Source: Thalassotalea profundi
GTDB lineage: Bacteria > Pseudomonadota > Gammaproteobacteria > Enterobacterales > Alteromonadaceae
DNA length: 64,000 nucleotides
NCBI RefSeq assembly: GCF_014653195.1
Contig: NZ_BNAH01000005.1
Span: 1 to 64,000 of the forward strand
Direction of reading: 5' to 3'
In this document: one piece after another, positions 34,983 through 45,468 of the stretch
How the letters are laid out: the number at the start of each line of letters is the position of its first letter
Position numbering within the stretch: the first letter of the stretch is position 1
The notes under the pieces: model-generated
What the model was told of the DNA's origin: nothing
The model's database searches: none
What the model saw: only the letters and a program-made list of their open reading frames with translations
Translations under genes and position numbers: made by a program

Positions 34983-37094
34983 TTAAACAACAAACTTGTT
35001 GAGTTGTGCATTCATGGTATCAATTAACTGTTTCGCTGACTGACTTAGTTTATTGATTTCAATCCCTAATTCAGAGAGTTGTAAACTACCATCTGAGATT
35101 AATGTCACGCGCTCATTAAGCTCTTCGCTCACTGTGCTTTGCTCTTCCGCTGCTGTTGCTACTTGTGCAACACTACTATTAATTGATTCTATACCTTGCA
35201 TTGTTTCTGATAATTTATGATAGCTATCGTTCGTTTTTTCTACCGTATTACTTACGGCAGATTGAATCTCATTCAGATTGGTTACAGCAATATCCACATC
35301 AGATTGTAAATGCCCAATTAAATCACTAATTTCCTGGGTTGATGTTTGGGTGCGAGCAGCGAGTGTTCTCACTTCATCAGCTACTACGGCAAAGCCTCTG
35401 CCTTGCTCACCTGCTCTTGCTGCTTCAATTGCAGCATTTAATGCTAATAAATTAGTTTGCTCAGCAATCGATTGTATCGTTGAAATAATCCCCGAAACAT
35501 TTTGACTTCGTGTGGCAACCTGAGAAATTTGAGCTGATGTTTTGGTAATATCATCGGCTAATAAATGAACCTCTTTAACGCTATTTTGAAGTGTAGTTTG
35601 GGTCACCGATAAATTACCTATTTCTTGATCTGCTTGGCTTGCTGTGTTTGCTGCTAAACTTGCTACTTCCATAGCTGTTGCAGACATTTCATTAATTGCA
35701 GTTGCTACACTTTCTAAATTAGTTTGCTGCTCTAAAGTGTCTTCGCCAATCTTTACGGCTTTACCTTCTAATTCTTGGAATTGATCAACAAAATCGCTTG
35801 AAATTCCTTTTAAAGAAGAAATTATCGTCGCAAGTTTATTAATAAATGTATTTAAGTGTTGCGCAAGAAAAATAAGTTCTTGGTGGCTTTTTACTTCAAC
35901 AATTTGAGTTAAATCACCTTCATTAGAAGACAAATTATCAATAGACCCTGATACAGTTTTAATGGAGTGTGAAATCGAATTAGCAAGCCAAACACCTAAA
36001 ACAATACTAATCAATATCAATACGATTGATGCAATAACAATTTGTATCAATCCGTTTGTTAAAGAAATCTCTGCCTGTTCATTGAGAAAAGTCACGGGCG
36101 CTAAAGCCGTAGTTTTAGGTAAAGAAATGATTAAATGCCAAAGCGTATCCGCTTTTTTGATAACAATTGGAATTTTAACAGTCCATTCATTCCCATCAAT
36201 ATTGAAGTCTTGTTTTGAATCGAGCACACCTTTTAATGTATTAGAAAAAGCATTGATATTTTTGCCAATGTTGTTTTGATAATTACTTGATCCAACAATT
36301 AACTGTTTTTGACTGACTAATGACACACTGGCTTGACCGTCGAATAAGTTTTTTGCTAATTCAACCAGCCATTGCTGGATGATAGGCAAGTTGATGTCGA
36401 CACCAACCATGCCAATAAATTTGCCATTAACTAGAATAGGCGAAGTGAGTGATGTCATTAATTCAGATTTACCTGGCTCTATTTCATAAAGGTAAGGATC
36501 AAGAGCACAAGGTTTTAAAGAGTCCATACTACATAGATACCATTCGCTTTCTCTAATACCATTTTCATTCAGCGTGGTGATATATTTACTTTCGGTTTCT
36601 TGGGTTTCTTGGAAAATAGGCGTGCCATTTTCCCATAACCAATAGGTTTCTAACGTTCCTACATCTGAACTATGTTCAAAATTACCGATATTTTCACTGT
36701 CTTTGTTATCGTATCCATCAGGTTCAAATTGAGCATATAGCGCACTAATTTGCTTATTACTGGCTAAAAAAGATTTTGAAATGTTTTTTACTTGAGACCG
36801 AGAGAAGGTTTCATTAGGTAGGGCACTGTCTTGAAGTACTTGGGCAAACCCTATGGTTGTTGAAAAATTTTCATCAAGTAATGCACTTATTTGTTTTCCT
36901 GAGGATTCGCCAGCGAGCTGTAGTGTTTTTACTACCGACTTTTTAAGTTGAGATTCAACAATATCACTTTGCTCTGATGTTGTTGATTTTAAAGTGTAAA
37001 CTGCAATGTAAGAGAGCAGTGAAACACAAAATAAAATGAGGCAAACAAAAGCAATTGTTAATTTTAATTTTATACTTGCTTTAGCATTAAGCAT
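34983..37094 (-). CDS. Methyl-accepting chemotaxis protein with Cache domain
   Basis: A 703-residue chemoreceptor. One membrane helix near residue 12-32 and a second near 352-375 flank a periplasmic double-Cache-like sensor ([15 protein letters not shown] and [13 protein letters not shown] are typical). HAMP and the long signalling coiled coil follow. The hairpin tip reads [20 protein letters not shown] and [15 protein letters not shown], which bind CheA and CheW. The ligand is not predictable; Cache receptors often sense amino or organic acids. It is unlinked to other chemotaxis genes. Confidence 0.93.
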   Translation of the reverse strand: MLNAKASIKLKLTIAFVCLILFCVSLLSYIAVYTLKSTTSEQSDIVESQLKKSVVKTLQLAGESSGKQISALLDENFSTTIGFAQVLQDSALPNETFSRSQVKNISKSFLASNKQISALYAQFEPDGYDNKDSENIGNFEHSSDVGTLETYWLWENGTPIFQETQETESKYITTLNENGIRESEWYLCSMDSLKPCALDPYLYEIEPGKSELMTSLTSPILVNGKFIGMVGVDINLPIIQQWLVELAKNLFDGQASVSLVSQKQLIVGSSNYQNNIGKNINAFSNTLKGVLDSKQDFNIDGNEWTVKIPIVIKKADTLWHLIISLPKTTALAPVTFLNEQAEISLTNGLIQIVIASIVLILISIVLGVWLANSISHSIKTVSGSIDNLSSNEGDLTQIVEVKSHQELIFLAQHLNTFINKLATIISSLKGISSDFVDQFQELEGKAVKIGEDTLEQQTNLESVATAINEMSATAMEVASLAANTASQADQEIGNLSVTQTTLQNSVKEVHLLADDITKTSAQISQVATRSQNVSGIISTIQSIAEQTNLLALNAAIEAARAGEQGRGFAVVADEVRTLAARTQTSTQEISDLIGHLQSDVDIAVTNLNEIQSAVSNTVEKTNDSYHKLSETMQGIESINSSVAQVATAAEEQSTVSEELNERVTLISDGSLQLSELGIEINKLSQSAKQLIDTMNAQLNKFVV

Positions 37095-37300
37095 GTTTTT
37101 ACCCTTTAAAATAAAATATAGAAATAAGAATAGGTTATAAAATTTAATTGGGCAAACGCAGACACATTAAATTAATTTTTACTCTTTTAAATAAAACGTC
37201 TAACCTTATCAATGTATATATGAGTCGATTAAATATACGTTGTAATATTTAATCAAAGATAGGATGTAAATTCGATTTATTTGGAATAGGGCAACTTTTT

Positions 37301-37966
37301 ATGAGCAAAATTCAACTGTTATTAATCGCTTTTTTTGTCGTTTTTGTTGCTCCTTTAGCTACAGCTGAGGTTAGCGTAACAGGAACATTAACTTCAGATT
37401 ATGTTTTTCGCGGAGTGAGCCAAACTGATAATTCATTTGCTGTTCAGGCGGGTCTAAACTATGAGAATACAAATGGTTTTTATGCAGGAGTATGGGCGTC
37501 TAATGTTGATTTTTCTGACGATGCTGATGCAGAAATAGATTATTTGATTGGTTTTTCAAGTCAGTTTAATCAATCAGTTTCTTATGATATTTCGTATACC
37601 TATATTACATATACTGGCTATAGCAGTGCAGATAACTCTGATTATGGGGAGTTTATTTTTAATACTTATTTTAATGCGTTAACGATGACTGTGGCTTATG
37701 CACCCGATTATGTTAACTCAGGCGAGTCTGCTCAATATTTAAGTGCAGCGTACGATTTTTATTTTCCAAACGAATACTTACTTAAATTACAAACTGGCTA
37801 TAGCATGGGGGATGCTTTTGATGATAATGAGTATATTAATTATAGCGCAACGGTTGCCAAAACGTGGAATCAGTTTGAATTAACAGCAGCTGTTATTAAT
37901 ACCAACATAGATCACAGTGATACAGCAGATTTACGATTTGTATTTTCAATTTACCGGACATTTTAA
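37301..37966 (+). CDS. TorF-family putative porin
   Basis: An outer-membrane beta-barrel protein of 221 residues with a signal peptide (LLLIAFFVVFVAPLATA). The start of the mature part, VSVTGTLTSDYVFRGVSQTD, is the hallmark of the TIGR02001/TorF family, and strands alternate to the C-terminal Phe (IYRTF). The substrate is unknown. It is convergent with nosL, so its link with denitrification is only positional. Confidence 0.85.
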   Translation: MSKIQLLLIAFFVVFVAPLATAEVSVTGTLTSDYVFRGVSQTDNSFAVQAGLNYENTNGFYAGVWASNVDFSDDADAEIDYLIGFSSQFNQSVSYDISYTYITYTGYSSADNSDYGEFIFNTYFNALTMTVAYAPDYVNSGESAQYLSAAYDFYFPNEYLLKLQTGYSMGDAFDDNEYINYSATVAKTWNQFELTAAVINTNIDHSDTADLRFVFSIYRTF

Positions 37967-38019
37967 TACCTAAACATCCGGTTGTTAACTGTGTCAAAAT
38001 TAGTTTTTAATTTAATCAA

Positions 38020-38538
38020 TTAATGCGCAGGCATTAATGTCGCTAAGGTAATTTCGTTAAAAGCTAAGACATGACCGTTAAATTCATCTGCAAAAGCTTG
38101 TGCGTCAGTCTTTGTTGAAAAACTTGCTAAAGTTGCGCCCATAGCCCCTTTTTGTGTTGAACCTGTGACAAACCATGCGCTTCTTGCATCAATAAAGTAC
38201 TCATCGTTTGGGTTGTTCCACGGCGATTTACTCATGTCATGGACTAAAATTGTTGTTATATTTCTTTTGTTTTCAGGATCTAAGTAAAAACTAAACATAT
38301 CGCGAGTAGAGCAAAACTTGTGAACTTTATTGCCTTCATCTTGTGAAATTCCATTTTTAAAAAGCTCTCCTTTAGGACCCGGAAATTCAGAAATTAACAT
38401 GCCGCATAAATGGCATTCATCTGCCGCTTCAATGGCTACAGCTTCATGAATACTTTGCTTTTTTGCGCTATGTTCGGAGCAACTTACAAGAGTGAGGGTA
38501 GATAATAATATGATTAGGTATTTTAGTGTGTATTTCAT
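38020..38538 (-). CDS. nosL: Copper lipoprotein NosL
   Basis: Periplasmic lipoprotein that binds Cu(I) and helps assemble the copper centres of N2O reductase. The 172-residue precursor has a lipobox (TLVSC), and the mature part starts with the metal-binding CHLCGMLIS (about 42-50). It also has a conserved GPKGELF turn. It is the last gene of nosDFYL; nosX/apbE is not seen after it. Its start shares bases with the nosY stop. Confidence 0.94.
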   Translation of the reverse strand: MKYTLKYLIILLSTLTLVSCSEHSAKKQSIHEAVAIEAADECHLCGMLISEFPGPKGELFKNGISQDEGNKVHKFCSTRDMFSFYLDPENKRNITTILVHDMSKSPWNNPNDEYFIDARSAWFVTGSTQKGAMGATLASFSTKTDAQAFADEFNGHVLAFNEITLATLMPAH

Positions 38539-39356
38539 TAGAGTTTCTTCTTTTTAAAAATAATATTAGCGATTGTTAATGGAAGTACAACCCATGCGGT
38601 TAAAATCGCGAAAAGTTGTACTTGGGATAAACTTGACTTTATTGCAATAGCAAGGGCTCCGTTGATATCACTACTATCGAGCCCTGATAAGTTAACTAAG
38701 CGAAAGATATCGGCAGGACTTAACATCATCAATTGTGTAAGTCCTTGTTGGGAAATACCTTGTTCAACACCCACAAGTAATGCAAGTAATGCAAGGTCAA
38801 AGGCTAAAGTAAATAAAAACCAAATAATTAAGGCAAAGCCTGCCGCTTTAGATTTTTCAGTGACAAGCAAACTAATTAAATAAGCGATTGCGGTAAAACT
38901 TAAGCCAAGTAAAACTGCACTTGTAATAAATATTGAAAACACTTTAATAATTTCATTATCATTGAGCTGAAAATAAAGTACCAATGCTGAGGAACCAAAA
39001 CCAAGAATAGTCGCAAGAGCGATAATTCCTCCTTGTCCTAAAAACTTACCTAATAGTAGCTGTGTTGTATTTAGTGGGTAGGTTAATAGTAACAATAAGG
39101 TGCCGCTTTCTTGTTCACCAACAAAACTATCATAACTAAGTAGTAAGGCTATTAGCGGGATCAAAAGTACCGCTAAACTGGCTAAACTAGCCACAGTGGT
39201 AGATAAAGAAGCAATACCTATAGAACCAGATGCAACGCCGCCAAAATAGGTTAAGCCTATCGATAATATGGCAAAAATTATTGTAATCGATATCAACCAA
39301 CGGTTTCTTAAGCCATCATGAAACTCTTTACTGGCTACCGTTAATATTTGTCTCAT
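38538..39356 (-). CDS. nosY: ABC transporter permease NosY
   Basis: Membrane subunit of the NosDFY complex required for copper-centre assembly in NosZ. It is 272 residues with six hydrophobic helices and the ABC-2 pattern, including YDSFVGEQESGTLLLLLTYP at about 74-93. It overlaps nosF by 4 bases and is directly followed by nosL. Confidence 0.94.
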   Translation of the reverse strand: MRQILTVASKEFHDGLRNRWLISITIIFAILSIGLTYFGGVASGSIGIASLSTTVASLASLAVLLIPLIALLLSYDSFVGEQESGTLLLLLTYPLNTTQLLLGKFLGQGGIIALATILGFGSSALVLYFQLNDNEIIKVFSIFITSAVLLGLSFTAIAYLISLLVTEKSKAAGFALIIWFLFTLAFDLALLALLVGVEQGISQQGLTQLMMLSPADIFRLVNLSGLDSSDINGALAIAIKSSLSQVQLFAILTAWVVLPLTIANIIFKKKKL

Positions 39357-40306
39357 TTTATAGCCTCCGCAGAATATGAACTCTTTGTATCAACAGGTTT
39401 TTCCTTCAAGAAATATTGGTAGACTTGCTCTAAATTTGCGGGTTCAACATTAATGTCTTGCAGGTTTGGTAAGCTAAGTAAATGGCGTAAAATATCCATT
39501 TTATCTTGCTCAGGTACTCGTAATATATTGTTTTGTTTTTGATCAATGTAAGGAATAAGTATTGGATCTTGTGTCAATGTATCGTCAAGCCCTTGAAGTG
39601 ATATTTTTGTTGGTAAATGCGCTAATTGGCGTAATTCAGCTAAACTGCCAGTTGCTAACATTTGACCTGAAGATATGATCATTGCGCGATCAATATGTTG
39701 CTCGACCCCCGGTAAAACATGTGAGCATAAAATAACGCTTGTTCCCTGGCTTTTTAGTTGATCGACAGTTTGATAAAACTCTGCAGTAGCGATTGGGTCA
39801 AGTCCAACGGTTGGTTCATCAAGTAATAATAATTTAGGCTGACCAATAAACGCTTGCGCAAGGCCTAAACGTTGTCTCATACCTTTTGAATAGGTTTTTA
39901 CTTGACGTTTCATCGCATGATCAACACCAACTTTTTCTAATAAGGCTATGGCATGTTTTTTAGAGTTAGTGTTAGAAAAGCCTTTAAGTTTTGCAAAGTA
40001 AGTTAATACTTCTAATCCTGTTAATTGTTCATAAAAACTCACATTTTCAGGTAAGTAACCAATTTTATTACGCATATGAGAGGCGGCTTTAGTGTCTGGT
40101 TTTACGCCAAATACTTCAATATTCCCATGTGTTGGCGAGATCACCCCTAAAATTAGTTTCATCATAGTGGTTTTACCTGCGCCATTATGACCAAATAACC
40201 CTAGTACTTCCCCTTGTGCTAATTGCATATTTATCGCTTGTAGCGCACAAAGGGAACTATACTCCTTAGTAATATTTGATAACGTTATTAACGATGTAGT
40301 CGTCAT
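39353..40306 (-). CDS. nosF: ABC transporter ATP-binding protein NosF
   Basis: ATPase of NosDFY, 317 residues. Walker A is GHNGAGKTT (about 39-47), the signature is YSKGMRQRLGLAQ and Walker B is LLLLDEPTVGLDP. The extra 90 C-terminal residues are typical of NosF. Its start overlaps the nosD stop (TAATG), so the four genes are translationally coupled. Confidence 0.95.
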   Translation of the reverse strand: MTTTSLITLSNITKEYSSLCALQAINMQLAQGEVLGLFGHNGAGKTTMMKLILGVISPTHGNIEVFGVKPDTKAASHMRNKIGYLPENVSFYEQLTGLEVLTYFAKLKGFSNTNSKKHAIALLEKVGVDHAMKRQVKTYSKGMRQRLGLAQAFIGQPKLLLLDEPTVGLDPIATAEFYQTVDQLKSQGTSVILCSHVLPGVEQHIDRAMIISSGQMLATGSLAELRQLAHLPTKISLQGLDDTLTQDPILIPYIDQKQNNILRVPEQDKMDILRHLLSLPNLQDINVEPANLEQVYQYFLKEKPVDTKSSYSAEAIK

Positions 40307-41670
40307 TATTCTTTATCCTTTACAGCTAGATTATCGCGATCTTTTGTTTGATTAATTTGTACTGAAACGTCACGAGGAATAAATTTCTTATGAGGAGATG
40401 TCATCAGCGGAAAACTATCTTTAACTCCGGGAGGTTTTAGTACGGGAAATTGTCGTTGCACCCAACGTAAAATAAGTACGGCAGGACTGTCCATTAACAT
40501 TTTCATTTCAGGATATTGCCATACAAGTTTATCTATTCCGTCATTAGGTTCGAAAATAATGTCACCTATGCTGTCGTTATTCATATCCCAACCCACATAA
40601 TTACTCCAATAATTGCCTTGCTCATTGAAGCTCCATTCTTGCTTTTTATTTGATACGTATTTCACTTGGGTAGGGTTATTAATAAAGCTATTACCGTAAA
40701 CTTGTGTATTTTCGGATCCAGCAGTTAAGTGAATACCAATTTCTGTGGTATCTACTATATTATTGCTAATGGTATTGTAGGCTGAATTATATACGAATAA
40801 GCCTTTGCCATCTCGGCCTAGTACTTTGTTTTCTGGCTTGGTCCAAACGTCTTTAATTACATTATCGGAAATTGTTGATGTGGTAATAAAGTTCATCAAA
40901 AAGCCATAATCTTCACTGTTATAGGTAACATTACCTTTCACTATTAGCCTTTTTGAGCTCATGAGGGCATAGCCGGCTCTGGTATTATAGGCATAATTAT
41001 TTACTATCTGATTATCATGGGAATACATATAGTGGATGCCGTATCTCAAGTCGTGCATCCTATTGTTTTCTAATATATTTTCCTGACTTGAGATGATGTA
41101 AATTCCATCGCGGGTATGAAATATCTCATTTTGTTTTACTTCGGCATTTCTCACACTAGAAAGTTGAATGCCATTGCCTCTATCGGCAGATCGTAAAAGA
41201 GTACTACCTTGAATAATATTATTTAATACCTTGATATAATTTGCTTTTTGTAACCAAATACCAAAGCCTTCACCAGTTAATTTATTATTTCGTAGTACTA
41301 TTTGCTCTGCGTTTTGATCTGAGTAAATACCTGAGTTTTGATCTGTTAAGTCATTGCCCCAATTTATAATAGTAAGATTTTCTATTGTGATATGAGAGTT
41401 TTTTAGCTGTAGAGCATGACCTCTACCTTGAGCGTCAATAATTGCATTTTCTTCACCGATTAAGGTAATTTGTTTTGAAATTACAAAATTGCCTAAATAA
41501 CGACCCTTTGCCAATATAATTATGTCACCATTGGTCGCGTTATCGAGTACTTCTTGTAAAGCTTCTGTTGGGGTTATTTGCCATGTTTTTGCAGCCAACA
41601 CCTTAGCACTTAAACCTATAAGAGTAAGTGATATTAGGAAGATTAGTTGTAAATTTCTTAAAAAAAACAA
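40306..41670 (-). CDS. nosD: Periplasmic copper-maturation protein NosD
   Basis: Periplasmic right-handed beta-helix protein that receives substrate from NosFY during CuZ/CuA assembly. Signal peptide at 1-26 (LIFLISLTLIGLSAKVLA), then repeated strands with N/I ladders (IVLRNNKLTGEGFGIWLQKA, IKVLNNIIQGS). The 454-residue length is normal. First gene of nosDFYL, with a good FNR-type box 60-73 bases upstream. Confidence 0.94.
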   Translation of the reverse strand: MFFLRNLQLIFLISLTLIGLSAKVLAAKTWQITPTEALQEVLDNATNGDIIILAKGRYLGNFVISKQITLIGEENAIIDAQGRGHALQLKNSHITIENLTIINWGNDLTDQNSGIYSDQNAEQIVLRNNKLTGEGFGIWLQKANYIKVLNNIIQGSTLLRSADRGNGIQLSSVRNAEVKQNEIFHTRDGIYIISSQENILENNRMHDLRYGIHYMYSHDNQIVNNYAYNTRAGYALMSSKRLIVKGNVTYNSEDYGFLMNFITTSTISDNVIKDVWTKPENKVLGRDGKGLFVYNSAYNTISNNIVDTTEIGIHLTAGSENTQVYGNSFINNPTQVKYVSNKKQEWSFNEQGNYWSNYVGWDMNNDSIGDIIFEPNDGIDKLVWQYPEMKMLMDSPAVLILRWVQRQFPVLKPPGVKDSFPLMTSPHKKFIPRDVSVQINQTKDRDNLAVKDKE

Positions 41671-41729
41671 AGTAAATTCTTTATAAAAGTTGATGTACTA
41701 ATAGCATATCAATTTTTATCAATATACTA

Positions 41730-41743
41730 TTGATCTTGATTAA
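41730..41743. promoter_or_regulatory. FNR/DNR-type box upstream of nosD
   Basis: TTGATcttgATTAA matches the FNR consensus TTGAT-N4-ATCAA in 9 of 10 positions. Its centre is about 66 bases from nosD, so a start site 41 bases away would leave a short leader, which is a class II activator position. It also lies 43-56 bases before the divergent glutamate-synthase-like gene and might serve both. Confidence 0.6.
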
Positions 41744-41785
41744 GAAAAGTTAACTATTAGCGTTAATTAGTTAGAAGGAATATTT

Positions 41786-43429
41786 ATGACAATCATGCAA
41801 AAGGTTTATTGGTTTGTATTAACCTTTGGAAATATTAGTACTGCTTATTTATTTCATCAAAATGAGAATATCTTTTCAGGTATATTAGTGTGTGTGACGT
41901 TAGCTTATTCAATCGTTGGTTTTTATGATTTATTTTTTAGTCGCCATAGCTTAAACAAACTTTACCCTGTTGTTGCTTATATTCGTTATTTCCTTGAGTC
42001 ATATCGCGGAGAAATGCAGCAATATTTTATTGCTAATGATACAGAAGAAAAACCTTTTAACCGTGAAGAAAGAAGCTTGGTTTACCAACGAGCCAAAAAT
42101 ACGCGAGACACTATTGCCTTCGGTACACAGCATGATTTATATGAAGATAATTATTTAAGTCTCTGGCATTCAATGGCGCCTAGTAAAGTTGTTGAGGCGG
42201 CTAAACGCATTACTATTGGTGGAAGTCAATGTACACAACCATATTCTGCATCATATTTAAATATTTCTGCTATGAGCTTTGGCTCACTTAGCTCTAATGC
42301 GATAGAAGCATTAAATTTAGGGGCTCAAAAAGCCGGTTGCTACCATAATACGGGGGAGGGGGGGGCAAGCCCTTATCATTTAAAACATGGGGGAGATCTA
42401 GTTTGGCAAATAGGCTCGGGTTTGTTTGGATGTAGAAATGATCACGGACATTTTGATGAACAGCGTTTTACAAATATTGCAACTTTAGCGCAAGTAAAAA
42501 TGATAGAAATTAAAATTAGCCAAGGAGCAAAACCAGGGCATGGGGGAGTATTGCCTAAAGCGAAAATTACTGCAGAAATAGCCCAAATTAGGCATATATC
42601 AAGAGATGAAGATTGTGTTTCCCCTGCGATTAACCCTGAGTGCACTACACCTGTTGCATTACTAAACTTTGTTCAACGTTTAAGAGAGCTTAGTGGCGGA
42701 AAGCCTGTTGGCTTTAAATTATGTATAGGCAACCCTGCTGAGTTTCTTAGCGTTTGTAAAGCCATGCTTGCTACGGGAATATTACCAGACTTTATTACTA
42801 TTGATGGTGCTGAAGGTGGCACAGGTGCTGCACCAGTTGAATTTAGTAACCGACTGGGAATGACGTGCTTAGAAGCTGTTTATTTTGTGAGTAATGCTTT
42901 AATTGGCGTGGGATTAAGAGATAAAATTAAGATTATTGCTTCAGGTAAAACAGCATCGAGTTTTGATTTATTAGCCAAGGTTGCTGTTGGTGCTGATGTT
43001 GTTAATGCGGCTAGAACAATGATGATGGCACTCGGTTGTATACAAACTAGACATTGTAATACTAATCGCTGCCCTACAGGCATTGCAACTCAAGATCCTG
43101 TTCGAGCGAAAGCGGTGAACGTGGCAATTAAAAGTGATCGTGTTAAGAATTTTCATAATAATACGCTAGAAAATTTTTATGAGTTAGTAGCTAGTTTAGG
43201 GTTAAATGATCCTGCCATGTTAACGCCTAATATGATTAAACGTCGATCGCCCAATGGTTTGCAAACTTCTATTGGTAGTTTAGTGGCACCATTAGCCTGT
43301 AATGCATTACTTAATGAAGATATAGATAGGTTAAGTCGTTCATGGCAATTATGGTGGCATAGTAGTAGTGCCGAGCAGTTTTATGTCCCTGATAACGATA
43401 TATTAGTTTCCGCTGAATTTTATCGTTAA
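41786..43429 (+). CDS. FMN-binding glutamate-synthase-family protein
   Basis: 547 residues. Two N-terminal membrane helices (about 5-22 and 29-50) are followed by a glutamate-synthase central/FMN domain with NISAMSFGSLSSNAIEAL, GGASPYHLKHGGDLVWQIGSG, GAKPGHGGVLPKAK and DGAEGGTGAAP. The Cys set in CIQTRHCNTNRCPTG fits a 3Fe-4S cluster. Stand-alone members of this family lack the amidotransferase domain and their reaction is not established. It lies between nosZ and nosD on the opposite strand, which is not part of the usual nos order. AAGGAATATTT precedes the ATG. Confidence 0.88.
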   Translation: MTIMQKVYWFVLTFGNISTAYLFHQNENIFSGILVCVTLAYSIVGFYDLFFSRHSLNKLYPVVAYIRYFLESYRGEMQQYFIANDTEEKPFNREERSLVYQRAKNTRDTIAFGTQHDLYEDNYLSLWHSMAPSKVVEAAKRITIGGSQCTQPYSASYLNISAMSFGSLSSNAIEALNLGAQKAGCYHNTGEGGASPYHLKHGGDLVWQIGSGLFGCRNDHGHFDEQRFTNIATLAQVKMIEIKISQGAKPGHGGVLPKAKITAEIAQIRHISRDEDCVSPAINPECTTPVALLNFVQRLRELSGGKPVGFKLCIGNPAEFLSVCKAMLATGILPDFITIDGAEGGTGAAPVEFSNRLGMTCLEAVYFVSNALIGVGLRDKIKIIASGKTASSFDLLAKVAVGADVVNAARTMMMALGCIQTRHCNTNRCPTGIATQDPVRAKAVNVAIKSDRVKNFHNNTLENFYELVASLGLNDPAMLTPNMIKRRSPNGLQTSIGSLVAPLACNALLNEDIDRLSRSWQLWWHSSSAEQFYVPDNDILVSAEFYR

Positions 43430-43458
43430 TACCATCCAAATAAAATGGTAATAACGAT

Positions 43459-43487
43459 AAAAAAGCACAACTAAAGTTGTGCTTTTT
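43459..43487. terminator. Bidirectional terminator between the glutamate-synthase-like gene and nosZ
   Basis: AAAAAAGCACAAC pairs with GTTGTGCTTTTT around a TAAA loop. Runs of T follow on either strand, so it can stop both convergent genes. Confidence 0.85.
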
Positions 43488-43510
43488 ACACTCAGTAAGA
43501 GGGATGTTTG

Positions 43511-45403
43511 TTATGCTTCAACTAGCATACGACCACGCATTTCCATGTGAAGCGCATGACAGAACCAGTTACAGTAATACCAATGAACGCCAGGTTTATT
43601 AGCAATAAAGGTTAATGAAGACGTTGCTTGCGGGCCAATTTCCATTTGTACGCCGTGATTTGTCATACAGAAACCGTGAGTTACATCTTCTACTTGGTCC
43701 AAATTGGTAACGACAACGGTTACTTCATCTCCCAACTTAACTTTAAATTCAGTCATTCCAAATGTTGGTGCAATTGAAGTCATATAAACACGAACTTTAT
43801 TACCATCTCGAATCACTTTGTTTTGCGTGTAAACGTCAACACCATCCTTTTTAGCTTGTGCGATAGTTTCATTAAAGAATGGATCGTTACGCGGCCATAG
43901 TTTTAATGGTTTTAGCTTACTACGGTGAACAATAATACAATCATGAGGTTCGGCATAAGTTGGACCATCATGTACGAGTTTCATTTCGTCACCAGAAATA
44001 TCAATTAACTGATCATTTTCTGGACGTAATGGACCTACAGGTAAGAATCTATCTTTAGAAAATTTACATAACACAACTAACCACTTGCCGTCTGTATCAC
44101 GAGTTTCACCTTGTGATGTATGGTTGTGGCCAGGTTGATAATGCACATCTAACTTTTGGCGAAGATAGTTCACTTTTTTACCGTTATGCGCATCAATTGC
44201 ATCTTGTATATTCCATTTTGCAATTTGACTGTCTAAGAATAATGTTGTGTAAGCATTGCCTCTGTTATCAAAAGCGGTATGAAGTGGACCTAAACCTAGC
44301 TCTGGCTCAGCAACAATAGCATCGCGAGGTTTAATTTTATCAGCAAAAAGATCATCTAATTTTTCAATAGATATGATAGAAACCGTTGGTGATAACTTAC
44401 CATTAGCAACAAAATATTTCCCATCGGGTGAAGTGTTCATGCCATGTGGCGATTTAGGTACAGGAATATAACGAGTCAACTCTGAGCCTTTACGACCATT
44501 TAGTACAGGAACATTGTTTCCATTATAAGTTTTAAATTTACCCGCTTTAACAGCTGCTTCACAGCGTGCAAGGTTAAATATAACGACATGATCGCGCTCA
44601 GAAGAAATCATATCTCCTAAGTTCATACCCATTTCAGAGTTATAACAGGTTGAAGCGAAGTATTTTCCATCAAAGTCAGCATCGGTGTTATCTAAATTAC
44701 CATCTACTTCAACCTGAAAAGCCATTTCCATGGTTTCGGCGTTGATAACATTATATAAGGAGCGATAAGTGCTCACATCGTTTAATGAGGATTTACCATC
44801 ATTGACAATTGGCACCTCAAACTCACCGTTACAAATTACATATTTGGTGTATGGTACTTTTTGAACACGTAATCCGTGAATCGCATAAGCGTTAGGGACG
44901 GTTAGCATCTTGTCACATTTCATGATGTCACAACGTATTCTAGCAACGCGAGTATTGGCTTTGTCATTAATGAAAACATACTTACCATCATACTGCCCAT
45001 CAGTCATACTCATGTGAGGATGATGTGAATCCCCTGTGTGCAGATGAGCACTGTCGCCTTTAATGCGTTTACTTTCGTTGGTTAAGCCCCACCCGGTTGC
45101 ACTATCGGTATTAAATACAGGAATACGCATTAACTCGCGCATCGAAGGGATACCTAATATGCGCACTTCACCAGATTGACCACCACTCCAAAACCCATAA
45201 TATTCGTCTAATTCACCAGGGTGAACGGTTGCGCTATTTTCAACTTCTGAAGCGTTAGCTTTTGCCATTGTTGCAAACATGGTTGCAGTCATAGGTGCGG
45301 CTACTGCACCAGCTCCTATTAATGCGGTTTTCCCAAAGAATTTGCGTCTGTCTTCGTTCTCTAATGATATGTTATTAGAGCTATCGCTATCTTTATTCAT
45401 CAC
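43511..45403 (-). CDS. nosZ: Nitrous-oxide reductase
   Basis: Periplasmic multicopper enzyme that reduces N2O to N2, 630 residues. It has a Tat signal ([20 protein letters not shown]), the mark of clade I NosZ exported folded. CuZ histidines are in [31 protein letters not shown] and AEPHDC. The C-terminal cupredoxin binds CuA through [12 protein letters not shown]. All expected ligands are present, so the enzyme should be functional. It follows nosR with about 65 bases between and is separated from nosDFYL by an oppositely oriented gene. Confidence 0.97.
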   Translation of the reverse strand: MMNKDSDSSNNISLENEDRRKFFGKTALIGAGAVAAPMTATMFATMAKANASEVENSATVHPGELDEYYGFWSGGQSGEVRILGIPSMRELMRIPVFNTDSATGWGLTNESKRIKGDSAHLHTGDSHHPHMSMTDGQYDGKYVFINDKANTRVARIRCDIMKCDKMLTVPNAYAIHGLRVQKVPYTKYVICNGEFEVPIVNDGKSSLNDVSTYRSLYNVINAETMEMAFQVEVDGNLDNTDADFDGKYFASTCYNSEMGMNLGDMISSERDHVVIFNLARCEAAVKAGKFKTYNGNNVPVLNGRKGSELTRYIPVPKSPHGMNTSPDGKYFVANGKLSPTVSIISIEKLDDLFADKIKPRDAIVAEPELGLGPLHTAFDNRGNAYTTLFLDSQIAKWNIQDAIDAHNGKKVNYLRQKLDVHYQPGHNHTSQGETRDTDGKWLVVLCKFSKDRFLPVGPLRPENDQLIDISGDEMKLVHDGPTYAEPHDCIIVHRSKLKPLKLWPRNDPFFNETIAQAKKDGVDVYTQNKVIRDGNKVRVYMTSIAPTFGMTEFKVKLGDEVTVVVTNLDQVEDVTHGFCMTNHGVQMEIGPQATSSLTFIANKPGVHWYYCNWFCHALHMEMRGRMLVEA

Positions 45404-45468
45404 TCTTCTCCATTATTTTGCTTTATATATTTGTTTTATGTTTTAAATCTTATGTTTGATTTTTTGTA

